Shown here in pieces: positions 17,461 through 26,000 of a stretch of DNA of 64,000 nucleotides. A model generated the notes under the pieces. It saw only the letters and a list, made by a program, of their open reading frames with translations, searched no databases and was not told where the DNA came from. The stretch is from Flavobacterium sp. N2820 (lineage in GTDB: Bacteria; Bacteroidota; Bacteroidia; Flavobacteriales; Flavobacteriaceae): positions 2,061,001 through 2,125,000 of the forward strand of contig NZ_CP110008.1 of assembly GCF_025947285.1 (NCBI RefSeq). Direction: 5' to 3'. How positions within the stretch are numbered: the stretch's first letter is position 1; the number at the start of each line of letters is the position of its first letter. The translations under genes were made by a program, and so were the position numbers.

Positions 17461-18706
17461 AAAAATTATAGTTGTAGTTGCAATTTTGATGACTACATTT
17501 TCTTGGGCTCAAGACAACTCTTCTTCACCATATTCATATTATGGCTTAGGAGAGATCAAATTTAAAGGCACGCAAGATTCTAGAGCTATGGGTGGTTTAA
17601 ATATTGTTGGAGACAGCTTGCATTTGAATCTTATGAATCCCGCTTCTTATTCTAGATTAAGGTTAACTACTTTTGGAATTGGTGGCACAAGTAATTTCAA
17701 CAGATTACAAACTGAATCAGAAAATGAAAAAGCACAAAGAACAACACTTGACTACATTGCAGTTGGATTGCCTTTAGGTAAATTTGGTTTTTCATTTGGC
17801 TTAACACCATTTTCTGCGGTGGGTTACAAAAATCAAGATGTTTCTGTAATTGACGGTATGGAGAGAACTCGCCTATTTTCTGGAGATGGAAACATCAATA
17901 GAGTCTTTGTAGGTGGTTCGTATAGTTTTACAAAATCTTTCAGTTTTGGAGTAGATTTTTCGTATAATTTTGGAAAAATAAATAGTCAGGCTGTTGAATT
18001 TATAACAGACCCATCGGTTCAATTAGGATCAAGAGAAAGAAACACATCAAACATAAAAGGAATAGCTGCAAACATAGGATTACTTTACAATACGCCATTG
18101 AATGCAAAAACAGAATTTTATTCAAGCTTAACCTACAGCCCTGAAGCTGAACTAAATTCTGACAACAATAGAAATATTGCTACCATTATATACAACATAA
18201 ACGGTTCAGAACTAGTAGCTGATGAACAAGATATTCCTGTAAACGACACAAAACTTATAATTCCAACTAAAGTAAGCTTTGGCGCTGGTATTGGAAATTC
18301 AAAAAAATGGTTAATTGGAGCAGAAGTTTCTTTTGCCGAAAACAGCAAACTAACTAATCGATTTGATGATATCTATGATGTAAGCTTTGAAAATGCTACA
18401 AAAATTTCTGTCGGTGGATTTTTTATTCCAAAGTATGATTCGTTCTCAAGCTACTTAAGCAGAGTCGTTTACCGAGCTGGTTTTAGATATGAAAACACTG
18501 GTTTAGTAATAAACAACGAAAGCATTAATGACTATGGCATGAATTTTGGATTAGGTTTACCAGTTGGAAATTCTAGCATCAACTTAGGTTTTGAATTTGG
18601 TAAAAAAGGCACAACCTCTAATGGTTTAATAGAAGAAAATTATTTCAACTTAAGCGTGGGATTATCATTAAGTGATATCTGGTTTAAAAAGAGAAAAATT
18701 GATTAA
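17447..18706 (+). CDS. Putative outer membrane beta-barrel protein
   Basis: A 419-residue protein with an N-terminal signal peptide (MIKKIIVVVAILMTTFSWA). Two start codons six bases apart (17447 and 17453) overlap the end of coaX. The mature part is rich in alternating aromatic/hydrophobic beta strands ending in an aromatic-rich strand (NLSVGLSLSDIWF). The opening SSPYSYYGLGEIKFKGTQDS with RAMGGL is typical of flavobacterial transport-like outer membrane proteins distantly related to FadL. No substrate can be inferred. It sits between coaX and a TPR protein in a conserved-looking operon that also holds lptC. Confidence 0.75.
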   Translation: MKMIKKIIVVVAILMTTFSWAQDNSSSPYSYYGLGEIKFKGTQDSRAMGGLNIVGDSLHLNLMNPASYSRLRLTTFGIGGTSNFNRLQTESENEKAQRTTLDYIAVGLPLGKFGFSFGLTPFSAVGYKNQDVSVIDGMERTRLFSGDGNINRVFVGGSYSFTKSFSFGVDFSYNFGKINSQAVEFITDPSVQLGSRERNTSNIKGIAANIGLLYNTPLNAKTEFYSSLTYSPEAELNSDNNRNIATIIYNINGSELVADEQDIPVNDTKLIIPTKVSFGAGIGNSKKWLIGAEVSFAENSKLTNRFDDIYDVSFENATKISVGGFFIPKYDSFSSYLSRVVYRAGFRYENTGLVINNESINDYGMNFGLGLPVGNSSINLGFEFGKKGTTSNGLIEENYFNLSVGLSLSDIWFKKRKID

Positions 18707-18725
18707 TAATTATAGTAAAAGAAAA

Positions 18726-20090
18726 ATGAAAACGAAATTATCTTTATTATTTGTAGCTGTAGCTGGTTTATTTGTTCAAGCCCAAGACACTGAGGCATGT
18801 ACTGAAAATTTGAGTCTTATGGCAACATCAGTGAAATCTAAAAATATTGATGCTTATGACTATTTAACTTTATTGAGAAAAGATTGTCCTTCTTTTCACA
18901 AAAGTATTTATTCATATGGCGAAGCTGCTATCAAGTTAAGAATTGAAAAAGCAACAACTCCAGCAGACAAAGAAAAGTATGCACGTGATTTGATGAAATT
19001 TTATGATGAACACGACCAAAATTTTCCAAACAATGGTGCAGGAAATAAAATGAAAAAAGGATTGGTTCTGTTTGACAACAATTTAGGAACTGATAAAGAA
19101 ATATACGACTTATTAGACAATGCTTTTAAAACTGATTATGCAAACTTTAAATATGCAAAAGCAATGTATGTTTATTTTGAGATACTAGTTAAAGATTTTA
19201 AAGCAGGGAACAAAGGTGTTGAACTACAACAAATTTTTGACAAATATGATGACTTATCTCAAAAATTAGTTGAAGAAGAAGACGAGCTTACAAATGAAAA
19301 AGACGGTTATTTAAGCAAAGAAGAAGCAGGAGAAACTCTTTTAGACAAAGAGATTAAGAGAAAAGAAAAAATAGAAAGTAATTTAGAAATTTTTGCAGGT
19401 GTTAAAAATGATATGGATAACATCATCTTAGAACTTTCTACTTGCGACAAGTTAATTCCGTTCTATCAAAAAGGATTTGAAACTAATAAAGGAAACGAAG
19501 AGTGGTTAAAAAGAGCCGCAAATCGTTTAGAAGCTAAAGGTTGTGATTCTGATCCATTATTCTCTAAAATTTCTGAAGCACTTTACAAATTAAATCCAAG
19601 TGCAGAAGCAGCTGAAAAATTAGGAGTAGTAGAATACCAAAGAAAAAACATCAGCAAAGCAATGGATTATTTTAACCAAGCAGCTGATTTATATAAAGAC
19701 AACTCTAAAAAGGCGAATGTATATTACAAAATGGCAAGTATTTACAGCAAAAGCAACAAAGTACAAGCTCGTAACTATGCAAGAAAAGCTTTAGCCGTTA
19801 AACCATCTTATGGAAAAGCATATTTATTAATTGCTCAACTGTATGGAAGTAGCATTAACGATTGTGGAAATGATCAATTTGAAAAAAGAGCCATGTATTG
19901 GTTAGCCGCTCAATATTGTGATAAAGCTGGCGCAGCTGATTCATCAATAAAAGGATTAGCAAGCAAAACTGCTGCAAGTTACAGAGCTGCTGCTCCTTCT
20001 AAAACTGAAATTTTCCAATCAGGAAAAGCTGGACAAAGAATTGCTTTTAACTGTTGGGTAGGAGAAAGTATAGCTGTACCAAATTTATAA
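18726..20090 (+). CDS. Secreted TPR-repeat protein
   Basis: A 454-residue protein starting MKTKLSLLFVAVAGLFVQAQ, a clear signal peptide. A longer frame with a start 18 codons upstream overlaps the previous gene and would bury the signal, so 18726 is chosen. The C-terminal half contains tetratricopeptide-like helices (AEKLGVVEYQRKNISKAMDY and KAYLLIAQLY), and the middle contains a charged helical region. Cysteines at CTENLS and CDKLIP may form disulfides. Its neighbours (outer membrane protein before, lptC 1 base after) suggest an envelope assembly role, but the partner is unknown. Confidence 0.8.
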   Translation: MKTKLSLLFVAVAGLFVQAQDTEACTENLSLMATSVKSKNIDAYDYLTLLRKDCPSFHKSIYSYGEAAIKLRIEKATTPADKEKYARDLMKFYDEHDQNFPNNGAGNKMKKGLVLFDNNLGTDKEIYDLLDNAFKTDYANFKYAKAMYVYFEILVKDFKAGNKGVELQQIFDKYDDLSQKLVEEEDELTNEKDGYLSKEEAGETLLDKEIKRKEKIESNLEIFAGVKNDMDNIILELSTCDKLIPFYQKGFETNKGNEEWLKRAANRLEAKGCDSDPLFSKISEALYKLNPSAEAAEKLGVVEYQRKNISKAMDYFNQAADLYKDNSKKANVYYKMASIYSKSNKVQARNYARKALAVKPSYGKAYLLIAQLYGSSINDCGNDQFEKRAMYWLAAQYCDKAGAADSSIKGLASKTAASYRAAAPSKTEIFQSGKAGQRIAFNCWVGESIAVPNL

Positions 20091-20091
20091 A

Positions 20092-20652
20092 ATGAAGAAA
20101 TTCATAAAAAATAATATAATTAACATGGTCACGATTTGTATCGTGACTATGTTTTTTTCATGCGAAAGCGACATTCAAAAAGTTAAAAAATTAAATGAAA
20201 CTTCTTTTATTCCAACAGGAGAAGCTGATTCATTGAATTTAAAATACACAGACTCAGGAAAAATCAAATCCATACTTCTAAGTCAAAAAATGCTTGATTA
20301 TAGCAACATTCAAAATCCTTTCACAGAATTTCCAAAAGGAGTCAATGTTACCTTATTTGACAACAATGGAAAAACAACAACTATTGTTTCAGACTATGCC
20401 ATTTCATATAAAAAAACCGACATAATCGATTTACAAGGAAATGTAACCATCACCTCACACGATGGAAAAAAATTAGAAACATCTCAACTTTACTTTGACC
20501 AAAAAAACGAATGGTTTTTTACAGAAAAACATTTTAAATTCACTGATGCAAATGGAGGTTATCTTCAAGGCCCAGGAGTAGATTTTAGTAAAGATTTCAA
20601 GATTTTTAATATGCAAAAAAGTAGTGGCCAAATAAATTCAATTGAAAAATAA
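20092..20652 (+). CDS. lptC: LPS export protein LptC
   Basis: A 186-residue lipoprotein-like or membrane-anchored periplasmic protein. The N-terminus (to about residue 24) ends in FFSCES, a lipobox-like site. The rest follows the OstA/LptC-type beta-jellyroll pattern, with repeated strands ending DNNGKTTTIVSDYA, IDLQGNVTI and LETSQLYFD. LptC links the inner-membrane LptBFG extractor to LptA in LPS transport. It begins 1 base after the TPR gene. Flavobacterial LptC is often annotated from this kind of gene cluster. Together with lpxB it shows a full LPS envelope. Confidence 0.85.
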   Translation: MKKFIKNNIINMVTICIVTMFFSCESDIQKVKKLNETSFIPTGEADSLNLKYTDSGKIKSILLSQKMLDYSNIQNPFTEFPKGVNVTLFDNNGKTTTIVSDYAISYKKTDIIDLQGNVTITSHDGKKLETSQLYFDQKNEWFFTEKHFKFTDANGGYLQGPGVDFSKDFKIFNMQKSSGQINSIEK

Positions 20653-20703
20653 TTGCATCATTTACTTTTAAAATTATTACTTTTGATAAAAACTTAATTA
20701 ATT

Positions 20704-20886
20704 ATGTCTTATTTAAAATTCATACAATACATTTATTTAATATTTGCTGCATTCTTCTTTTATGATGCGGCAACAAAATTTAAAAATAACGAATCTTACG
20801 GTTTGAGCTTAATTATTGCTCTAGTTGCAGTGGGAATGTTCTACTTTAGAAGACATTTTTACAATAAATACCAAAATAAAAAATAG
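20704..20886 (+). CDS. Small conserved membrane protein (60 aa)
   Basis: A 60-residue protein with two predicted membrane helices (about residues 8-22 and 33-48) separated by a short polar loop, and a basic C-terminus FRRHFYNKYQNKK. By the positive-inside rule the tail is cytoplasmic. It lies 51 bases after lptC on the same strand. I do not recognise a characterised family; small proteins of this kind are found beside lptC in related genomes. No further function can be assigned. Confidence 0.7.
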   Translation: MSYLKFIQYIYLIFAAFFFYDAATKFKNNESYGLSLIIALVAVGMFYFRRHFYNKYQNKK

Positions 20887-21104
20887 TCTTCTTTAAGTTC
20901 TAGTAGATTTATTTTACTACAAAATTAGAAATTAATCAACCTTTTTATAGCTTAATAAAAAGACAGATTACCCATAATTTATAGCAATTAACACAAAAAC
21001 CAAAATTTCTTTAAAAATTAGGCTAAAAATATAGCGTTACTATTTTATTATTAAATAGATAATTGTATTTTCGCCCTCTGAATAAAAAATTAAACACAAA
21101 TAAA

Positions 21105-23162
21105 ATGGCAGTTTTATCTAAAATTAGACAACGCACTGGATTACTTATAATTGTTATCGGGTTTTGTTTATTAGCATTCTTAGTTGGTGATGCTTTTCAA
21201 AGTGGATCATTTGGTTCTGATGCAAATGAAATTGGCTCTGTAAACGGAACTGATATTCAAACGCAAGACTTCTTACAAAAAGTTGCATTAGCAGAGAAAC
21301 AAGGACAAGGCATAAGCAATACTCAAGCGCTAAATAGTACTTGGGAACAAGAAGTTAGAAACATTATCCTAACAGAAGAATTTGAAAAATTAGGCTTAAA
21401 AATTGGTGACGAACAATTGATAAATATCATCAAACAAAACCCTAGTTTGGCTCAAGACCCACAGTTTCTAAATGCTGCTGGTTTATTTGACGAAAACAAA
21501 CTTAAAGAATTCATCAAATCTTTAAAAAATTCTGGCGACCAACAAAGATGGTCTCAATGGAAAGCATTTGAAAAAAACATTGAAAAGTACACCATTGAAC
21601 AAATGTATAACACAATGATTAAATCTGGTGTTTATACAACTAAATCTGAAGGTAAATTAGCCTATAAATTAGAAGCAGACAAAGTTGATTTTGATTATGT
21701 AATGGTTCCTTTTACATCTATTAACGATGATCAAGTAAAGGTAACTGATGCAGAAATCATCGACTTTATGAAAAAAAGTCCAAAAAAATATAAATCAGAC
21801 AATACTACATCTGTTGATTTTGTTTTATTTGAAAACAAACCTTCAAAAGAAGATGAATTAGCAATGTCTACAAAAATCAATGAATTAAAAACAAAATTTG
21901 ATTCAGTAGCTAATGTAGGTAAATTTGTGAATGAAAATTCAGACATCAAATTTGATTCTACTTATTTAGCAAAAAAAGACCTTCCATTAGATTATCAAGA
22001 ACAATTATTTAACCTTCCTACAGGTAGTGTTTTTGGTCCATATGTTCATAACGGACACCAATGTTTGTCAAGAATGATCGGTAAAAAAGGTAATGCAAGC
22101 GCGAAAGCTAGTCATATTTTATTAGCTTATAAAGGTGCTCCTCAATCAGCAGCTACAAGAACTAAAGAAGAAGCTCAAGCTTTAGCAAATACATTATTAG
22201 CCCAAGCAAAAGCAAACCCTGAAGGTTTTGCAATGTTAGCAATGACTAATTCTGATGACCCAGGATCAAAAAATAATGGTGGAGAATATGACAACATTAC
22301 ACCAGGTCAAATGGTTCCAACGTTCAATGATTTCGTATTTAACAACCCTGTTGGTTCAATTGGTTTAGTTGAAACAGACTTTGGGTTCCATGTAATCAAA
22401 GTTTCTGCAAAATATGATGCGGTGTTAATGGGAACTGTAGCGCAAAAAATTCAACCATCTGACGCTACAATTGATGCCATCTACAGCAAAGCAAGTCAGT
22501 TTGAATCGGATGCATTAGAAAATAAAGATTTTGCAGCTTTAGCAAAAAAATCAGGAATTGAAGTAATAAATGCAAACAACATCAAAGCATTTGACGAATA
22601 TATTCAAGGTTTAGGTTCTCAAAGAGATATCGTAAGATGGTCATTTAGTGATGATACTGATATCAATAGTATTAAACGTTTTGAAACAACTCAAGGGTTT
22701 GTAATTGCAAAATTAAAAGCTAAAAACGAAACGGGCTTATTACCTATAGAATTAGCAAAACAATCTGTTGAGCCATTATTAAAAAACCAAAAGAAAGCAG
22801 AATTAATCAAAAAGAAAATGAGTGGAAACACTTTAGAAGCGGTTGCAAAATCGTCTGGAGCATCTGTTCTTCCTGCAATAGGAGTTTCTTTAAAAACGCC
22901 TGTAATTCCAAATATTGGCAACGAACCAAAAGTAGTTGGAAAAGCATTTAATTTAGCTTCTGGAAAAACTTCTGAAATAATTGAAGGAAACTCGGGTATG
23001 TATATGATTAAAGCAAAATCTGTAGTAAAAGCAACTGATTTACCAGCTTACACAACATATATTAATCAAGATAGAACTCAAAATCAGTCGTATTCAGTTT
23101 CAAAAGCATATACTGCTTTAAAAGATAAAGCTGAAATTAAAGACAATAGAGGAAATTTCTAA
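21105..23162 (+). CDS. ppiD: PpiD-like peptidyl-prolyl isomerase/foldase
   Basis: A 685-residue periplasmic chaperone anchored by one N-terminal helix (GLLIIVIGFCLLAFLVGDAF). It has a SurA_N_3-type chaperone region (residues about 30-330), a parvulin domain beginning ASAKASHILLAYK and ending FGFHVIKV, and a long C-terminal chaperone part. It assists folding of outer membrane and secreted proteins. The ATG at 21105 gives MAVLSKIRQRTG, the family's usual start; an upstream TTG frame 14 codons longer is rejected. A strong terminator follows 20 bases after the stop. Confidence 0.9.
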   Translation: MAVLSKIRQRTGLLIIVIGFCLLAFLVGDAFQSGSFGSDANEIGSVNGTDIQTQDFLQKVALAEKQGQGISNTQALNSTWEQEVRNIILTEEFEKLGLKIGDEQLINIIKQNPSLAQDPQFLNAAGLFDENKLKEFIKSLKNSGDQQRWSQWKAFEKNIEKYTIEQMYNTMIKSGVYTTKSEGKLAYKLEADKVDFDYVMVPFTSINDDQVKVTDAEIIDFMKKSPKKYKSDNTTSVDFVLFENKPSKEDELAMSTKINELKTKFDSVANVGKFVNENSDIKFDSTYLAKKDLPLDYQEQLFNLPTGSVFGPYVHNGHQCLSRMIGKKGNASAKASHILLAYKGAPQSAATRTKEEAQALANTLLAQAKANPEGFAMLAMTNSDDPGSKNNGGEYDNITPGQMVPTFNDFVFNNPVGSIGLVETDFGFHVIKVSAKYDAVLMGTVAQKIQPSDATIDAIYSKASQFESDALENKDFAALAKKSGIEVINANNIKAFDEYIQGLGSQRDIVRWSFSDDTDINSIKRFETTQGFVIAKLKAKNETGLLPIELAKQSVEPLLKNQKKAELIKKKMSGNTLEAVAKSSGASVLPAIGVSLKTPVIPNIGNEPKVVGKAFNLASGKTSEIIEGNSGMYMIKAKSVVKATDLPAYTTYINQDRTQNQSYSVSKAYTALKDKAEIKDNRGNF

Positions 23163-23182
23163 AACAAAAAAATCATATAACG

Positions 23183-23219
23183 AAAAGGGATTAACACAAA
23201 GTGTTAATCCCTTTTTTAA
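23183..23219 (+). terminator. ppiD terminator
   Basis: AAAAGGGATTAACAC (23183-23197) and GTGTTAATCCCTTTT (23201-23215) form a perfect 15-bp stem with an AAA loop and a T-run. Confidence 0.9.
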
Positions 23220-23453
23220 TTCTCCTTATTAAAACTAAATTTACACCTATAAAAGAATAAATTAATAAACACAAATCATTTGATTTCTTGCCCTAATTTT
23301 TAACTACCAACTCAACACTTTCAATAATAAATAAAGTTGCTTAAAACATCACATAACTAGCTCTTTTATCTGCAACAAAAGAATCAAATGCTCCTAAATA
23401 AATATATTTTTACTTATTTAAAACAATCAGGTAAAACACACAAGTAGTAAAAC

Positions 23454-23486
23454 AAAAAAAGCCTTTCAAATTGAAAGGCTTTTTTT
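23454..23486 (-). terminator. rpmA terminator
   Basis: A near-perfect palindrome built on AAAGCCTTTCAA/TTGAAAGGCTTT with seven A and T on either flank. It lies 22 bases downstream of the rpmA stop and can work in both directions. Confidence 0.88.
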
Positions 23487-23507
23487 ATATGTTGCAAAAT
23501 AAAATTA

Positions 23508-23768
23508 TTAAGCTTCAAACGGAACTACAGATACATACGATTTGTTTTCCGCTTTTTTCTGGAATTTTACAACTCCATCAACTTTAGCATGTAAAGTATG
23601 ATCTTTTCCCATGTAAACATTTTCACCTGGGTTGTGCTTAGAACCTCTTTGTCTAACAATGATGTTTCCAGCAATAGCAGCTTGACCACCGTAAATCTTA
23701 ACGCCTAAACGTTTCGATTCTGATTCTCTACCATTCTTCGAACTACCGACACCTTTTTTGTGAGCCAT
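23508..23768 (-). CDS. rpmA: 50S ribosomal protein L27
   Basis: 86 residues, starting [20 protein letters not shown] as in most bacterial L27. L27 reaches the peptidyl transferase centre with its N-terminal tail. No cleavable N-terminal extension of the Firmicutes type is seen. It is 31 bases downstream of rplU, the usual operon order. Confidence 0.97.
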   Translation of the reverse strand: MAHKKGVGSSKNGRESESKRLGVKIYGGQAAIAGNIIVRQRGSKHNPGENVYMGKDHTLHAKVDGVVKFQKKAENKSYVSVVPFEA

Positions 23769-23799
23769 GATGTTTTGGTTTTATAAGTTAATACTAAAA

Positions 23800-24474
23800 T
23801 TAAACAGCTTTACCACCGTTTAACTCATCTTGTAATTTTTTTAATTCGTCCATTTTACCATCAGCAGCTAATTGCGCTTGTTGAGCCCAAGTAGTTGGAT
23901 CTAAATGTTGTACTTTAGAAGCAGATGCATCTAAAATTGCTTTTACTTCTTCAGCAGATGCAGCAGCTAATTTTGCAAATGTATCAATTCCTGCAGCAAC
24001 TAATGCTTCAGCAGCTTTTGGTCCAATACCTTCTACAATAGCTAAATCATCACCTTTTTTTGAAGCTTTTGCTTTTGGAGCTTTTTCTTCAACAGCTTCA
24101 ACTAATTTTTCAGCTTTTGGTGCTGCTTCTTTTTTAGGAGCTGCGGCTTTTTTAGTTGAACCACTTGCCAAAATTCCCTCAATTAAAATTTGAGTAAATG
24201 ATTGTCTGTGACCGTTTTTCTTTTTGTAACCTTTTCTTCTTTTCTTTTTGAAGACAATTACTTTATCACCTTTTAAGTGTTGTAACACTTTGGCTTCTAC
24301 TGAAGCTCCTTCTACAGCTGGGGCGCCTAAAGTCACGTTTCCGTTGTCATCTAACAAAAGAACTTTATCGAAAGAAACTTTCGAACCTTCTTCTGAAGCT
24401 AAACGGTGAACATAAACCTTTTGGTCTTTGCTTACTTTGAATTGTTGCCCTGCTATCTCTACGATTGCGTACAT
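23800..24474 (-). CDS. rplU: 50S ribosomal protein L21 with C-terminal helix-hairpin-helix extension
   Basis: Residues 1-105 are an ordinary L21 ([14 protein letters not shown] start, basic [19 protein letters not shown] segment that binds 23S rRNA). A lysine/alanine/glutamate-rich linker (about 106-142) leads to an 80-residue domain with the helix-hairpin-helix core [17 protein letters not shown] and a C-terminal helical tail. L21 is normally about 103 residues, so the protein is over twice the usual size at 224. The extension could bind nucleic acid. Similar tails are known to me from flavobacterial L21 annotations, so this is a lineage feature rather than a local accident. Confidence 0.95.
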   Translation of the reverse strand: MYAIVEIAGQQFKVSKDQKVYVHRLASEEGSKVSFDKVLLLDDNGNVTLGAPAVEGASVEAKVLQHLKGDKVIVFKKKRRKGYKKKNGHRQSFTQILIEGILASGSTKKAAAPKKEAAPKAEKLVEAVEEKAPKAKASKKGDDLAIVEGIGPKAAEALVAAGIDTFAKLAAASAEEVKAILDASASKVQHLDPTTWAQQAQLAADGKMDELKKLQDELNGGKAV

Positions 24475-24506
24475 AACAATGAGTTTAGTTAAAAATTTTA
24501 AGGTTG

Positions 24507-24536
24507 CAAATATACAATAATTTATAAATCAAACAA
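24507..24536 (-). promoter_or_regulatory. Promoter of rplU-rpmA (TTG-N19-TATATTTG)
   Basis: On the minus strand TTG (24536-24534) and TATATTTG (24514-24507) are spaced by 19 bases, matching the Bacteroidota consensus, about 30 bases before the rplU start. Confidence 0.75.
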
Positions 24537-24662
24537 CTAATGATTGCAATAAAACAGTAAAAAAAATATTTCAGAACATTTTTTCATAAAAAAATACCGA
24601 TTTTTGTAACATAATAATATAATTACGACTTATAAAAATTATATCAAACAAATTAATAACGT

Positions 24663-25988
24663 ATGAAAAAATCTTTAATGGCTTTAGGAACTGCACTAAT
24701 GCTTGGCGGAACTGCTTCAGCTCAAAAAGTAACATTCGAAGAGTTTGATTTAGACAACGGTCTTCACGTTGTACTTCATCAAGACAATTCGGCTCCAGTT
24801 GTAATCACATCGGTTATGTATCACGTAGGAGCAAAAGACGAACAACCAAACCGTACTGGTTTTGCACACTTTTTTGAACATCTTTTATTCGAAGGAACAA
24901 AAAACATTGGCAAAGGCGACTGGTTTAAATTAGTTACGGCAAACGGAGGAAACAACAATGCTAATACTACGGATGACAGAACTTATTACTATGAAGTTTT
25001 TCCATCAAATAATTTAGAATTAGCTATTTGGATGGAATCGGAAAGATTAATGCATCCGGTAATTGACCAAAAAGGTGTAGATACACAAAACGAAGTAGTT
25101 AAAGAAGAAAAAAGACTTCGCGTTGACAATCAACCTTATGGTAATTTGATTAAAGCGGTTAAACAAAATATGTTCAAAGTACATCCATACAAATGGACTA
25201 CTATTGGTGAAATGGAACATTTAGACGCTGCAACATTAGAAGAATTTTTAGCATTTAATAAAAAATTCTATGTGCCAAATAACGCAGTTTTAGTAATTGC
25301 TGGTCAGTTTGACAAAGCACAAGCCAAGGAATGGATTGCTAAATACTTTAGTCCAATACCAAAAGGAGCTCCTGTAACACGTCAAAAAATAGAAGAAGCG
25401 CCAATTACACAAGAATTTAGAGCATCTTGGGAAGATCCAAATATTCAAATCCCAATGCTTGTAGCTTCATACAGAACACCTTCTATGAAATCTCGTGATG
25501 CTCGAATTTTGGATATGATTTCTACCTATTTATCAGATGGAAAAAGTTCAAAACTTTACAAGAAAATTGTAGACGACAAAAAAATGGCTTTACAAATTGG
25601 AGCTTTCAACTACAGTCAAGAAGATTATGGCATGTATTTGATTTATGGTTTACCAATGGGTGATAATACTACAGCATCAATCTTAAAAGAAATTGACGAA
25701 GAAATTGCAAAAATGCAAACCGAATTAATTTCTGAAAACGATTTCCAAAAACTTCAAAACAAATTTGAGAGTAATTATGTAAGTAACAATGCTTCTGTAG
25801 AAGGAATTGCAGATAATTTAGCAACTTACTATATGTTGTATGGCGATATCAACTTGATTAATACTGAAATTGATATTTATCGTTCTATTACAAGAGAAGA
25901 AATCAGAGAAACAGCAAAAAAATACCTAAATTCAAACCAAAGAATGATTTTAGACTATGTTCCTGCTAAAGACAAAGCTCAAAACTAA
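24663..25988 (+). CDS. M16 family zinc peptidase (catalytic partner)
   Basis: A 441-residue secreted processing peptidase-like protein with a signal peptide (to about residue 21, TASAQ). The inverted zinc motif HxxEH is intact as H69-F-F-E72-H73 in FAHFFEHLLFEGT. The third ligand Glu lies in the downstream NEVVKEEKRL helix. The C-terminal M16 half follows with the SYRTPS strand. Its partner gene starts 12 bases later and lacks the zinc site, the standard arrangement of an M16 heterodimer in the periplasm. Substrates are probably unfolded peptides; this is inferred from the family. Confidence 0.92.
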   Translation: MKKSLMALGTALMLGGTASAQKVTFEEFDLDNGLHVVLHQDNSAPVVITSVMYHVGAKDEQPNRTGFAHFFEHLLFEGTKNIGKGDWFKLVTANGGNNNANTTDDRTYYYEVFPSNNLELAIWMESERLMHPVIDQKGVDTQNEVVKEEKRLRVDNQPYGNLIKAVKQNMFKVHPYKWTTIGEMEHLDAATLEEFLAFNKKFYVPNNAVLVIAGQFDKAQAKEWIAKYFSPIPKGAPVTRQKIEEAPITQEFRASWEDPNIQIPMLVASYRTPSMKSRDARILDMISTYLSDGKSSKLYKKIVDDKKMALQIGAFNYSQEDYGMYLIYGLPMGDNTTASILKEIDEEIAKMQTELISENDFQKLQNKFESNYVSNNASVEGIADNLATYYMLYGDINLINTEIDIYRSITREEIRETAKKYLNSNQRMILDYVPAKDKAQN

Positions 25989-26000
25989 GATCGAAAACAT

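Larger units (their letters stand above)
23163..23507. other. 345-base intergenic region between ppiD and rpmA
   Basis: Both ends hold intrinsic terminators (ppiD side and rpmA side). The 230 bases between them are AT-rich, with stops in all frames. I see no promoter box of the TAnnTTTG kind in either direction, no repeat and no tRNA. Confidence 0.7.

Noticed and set aside
20887..21104. Missing hemolysin (CNNM) gene between the 60-residue membrane protein and ppiD
   Set aside because: I have only a vague memory of such a gene in this position in relatives, so I do not claim a loss.
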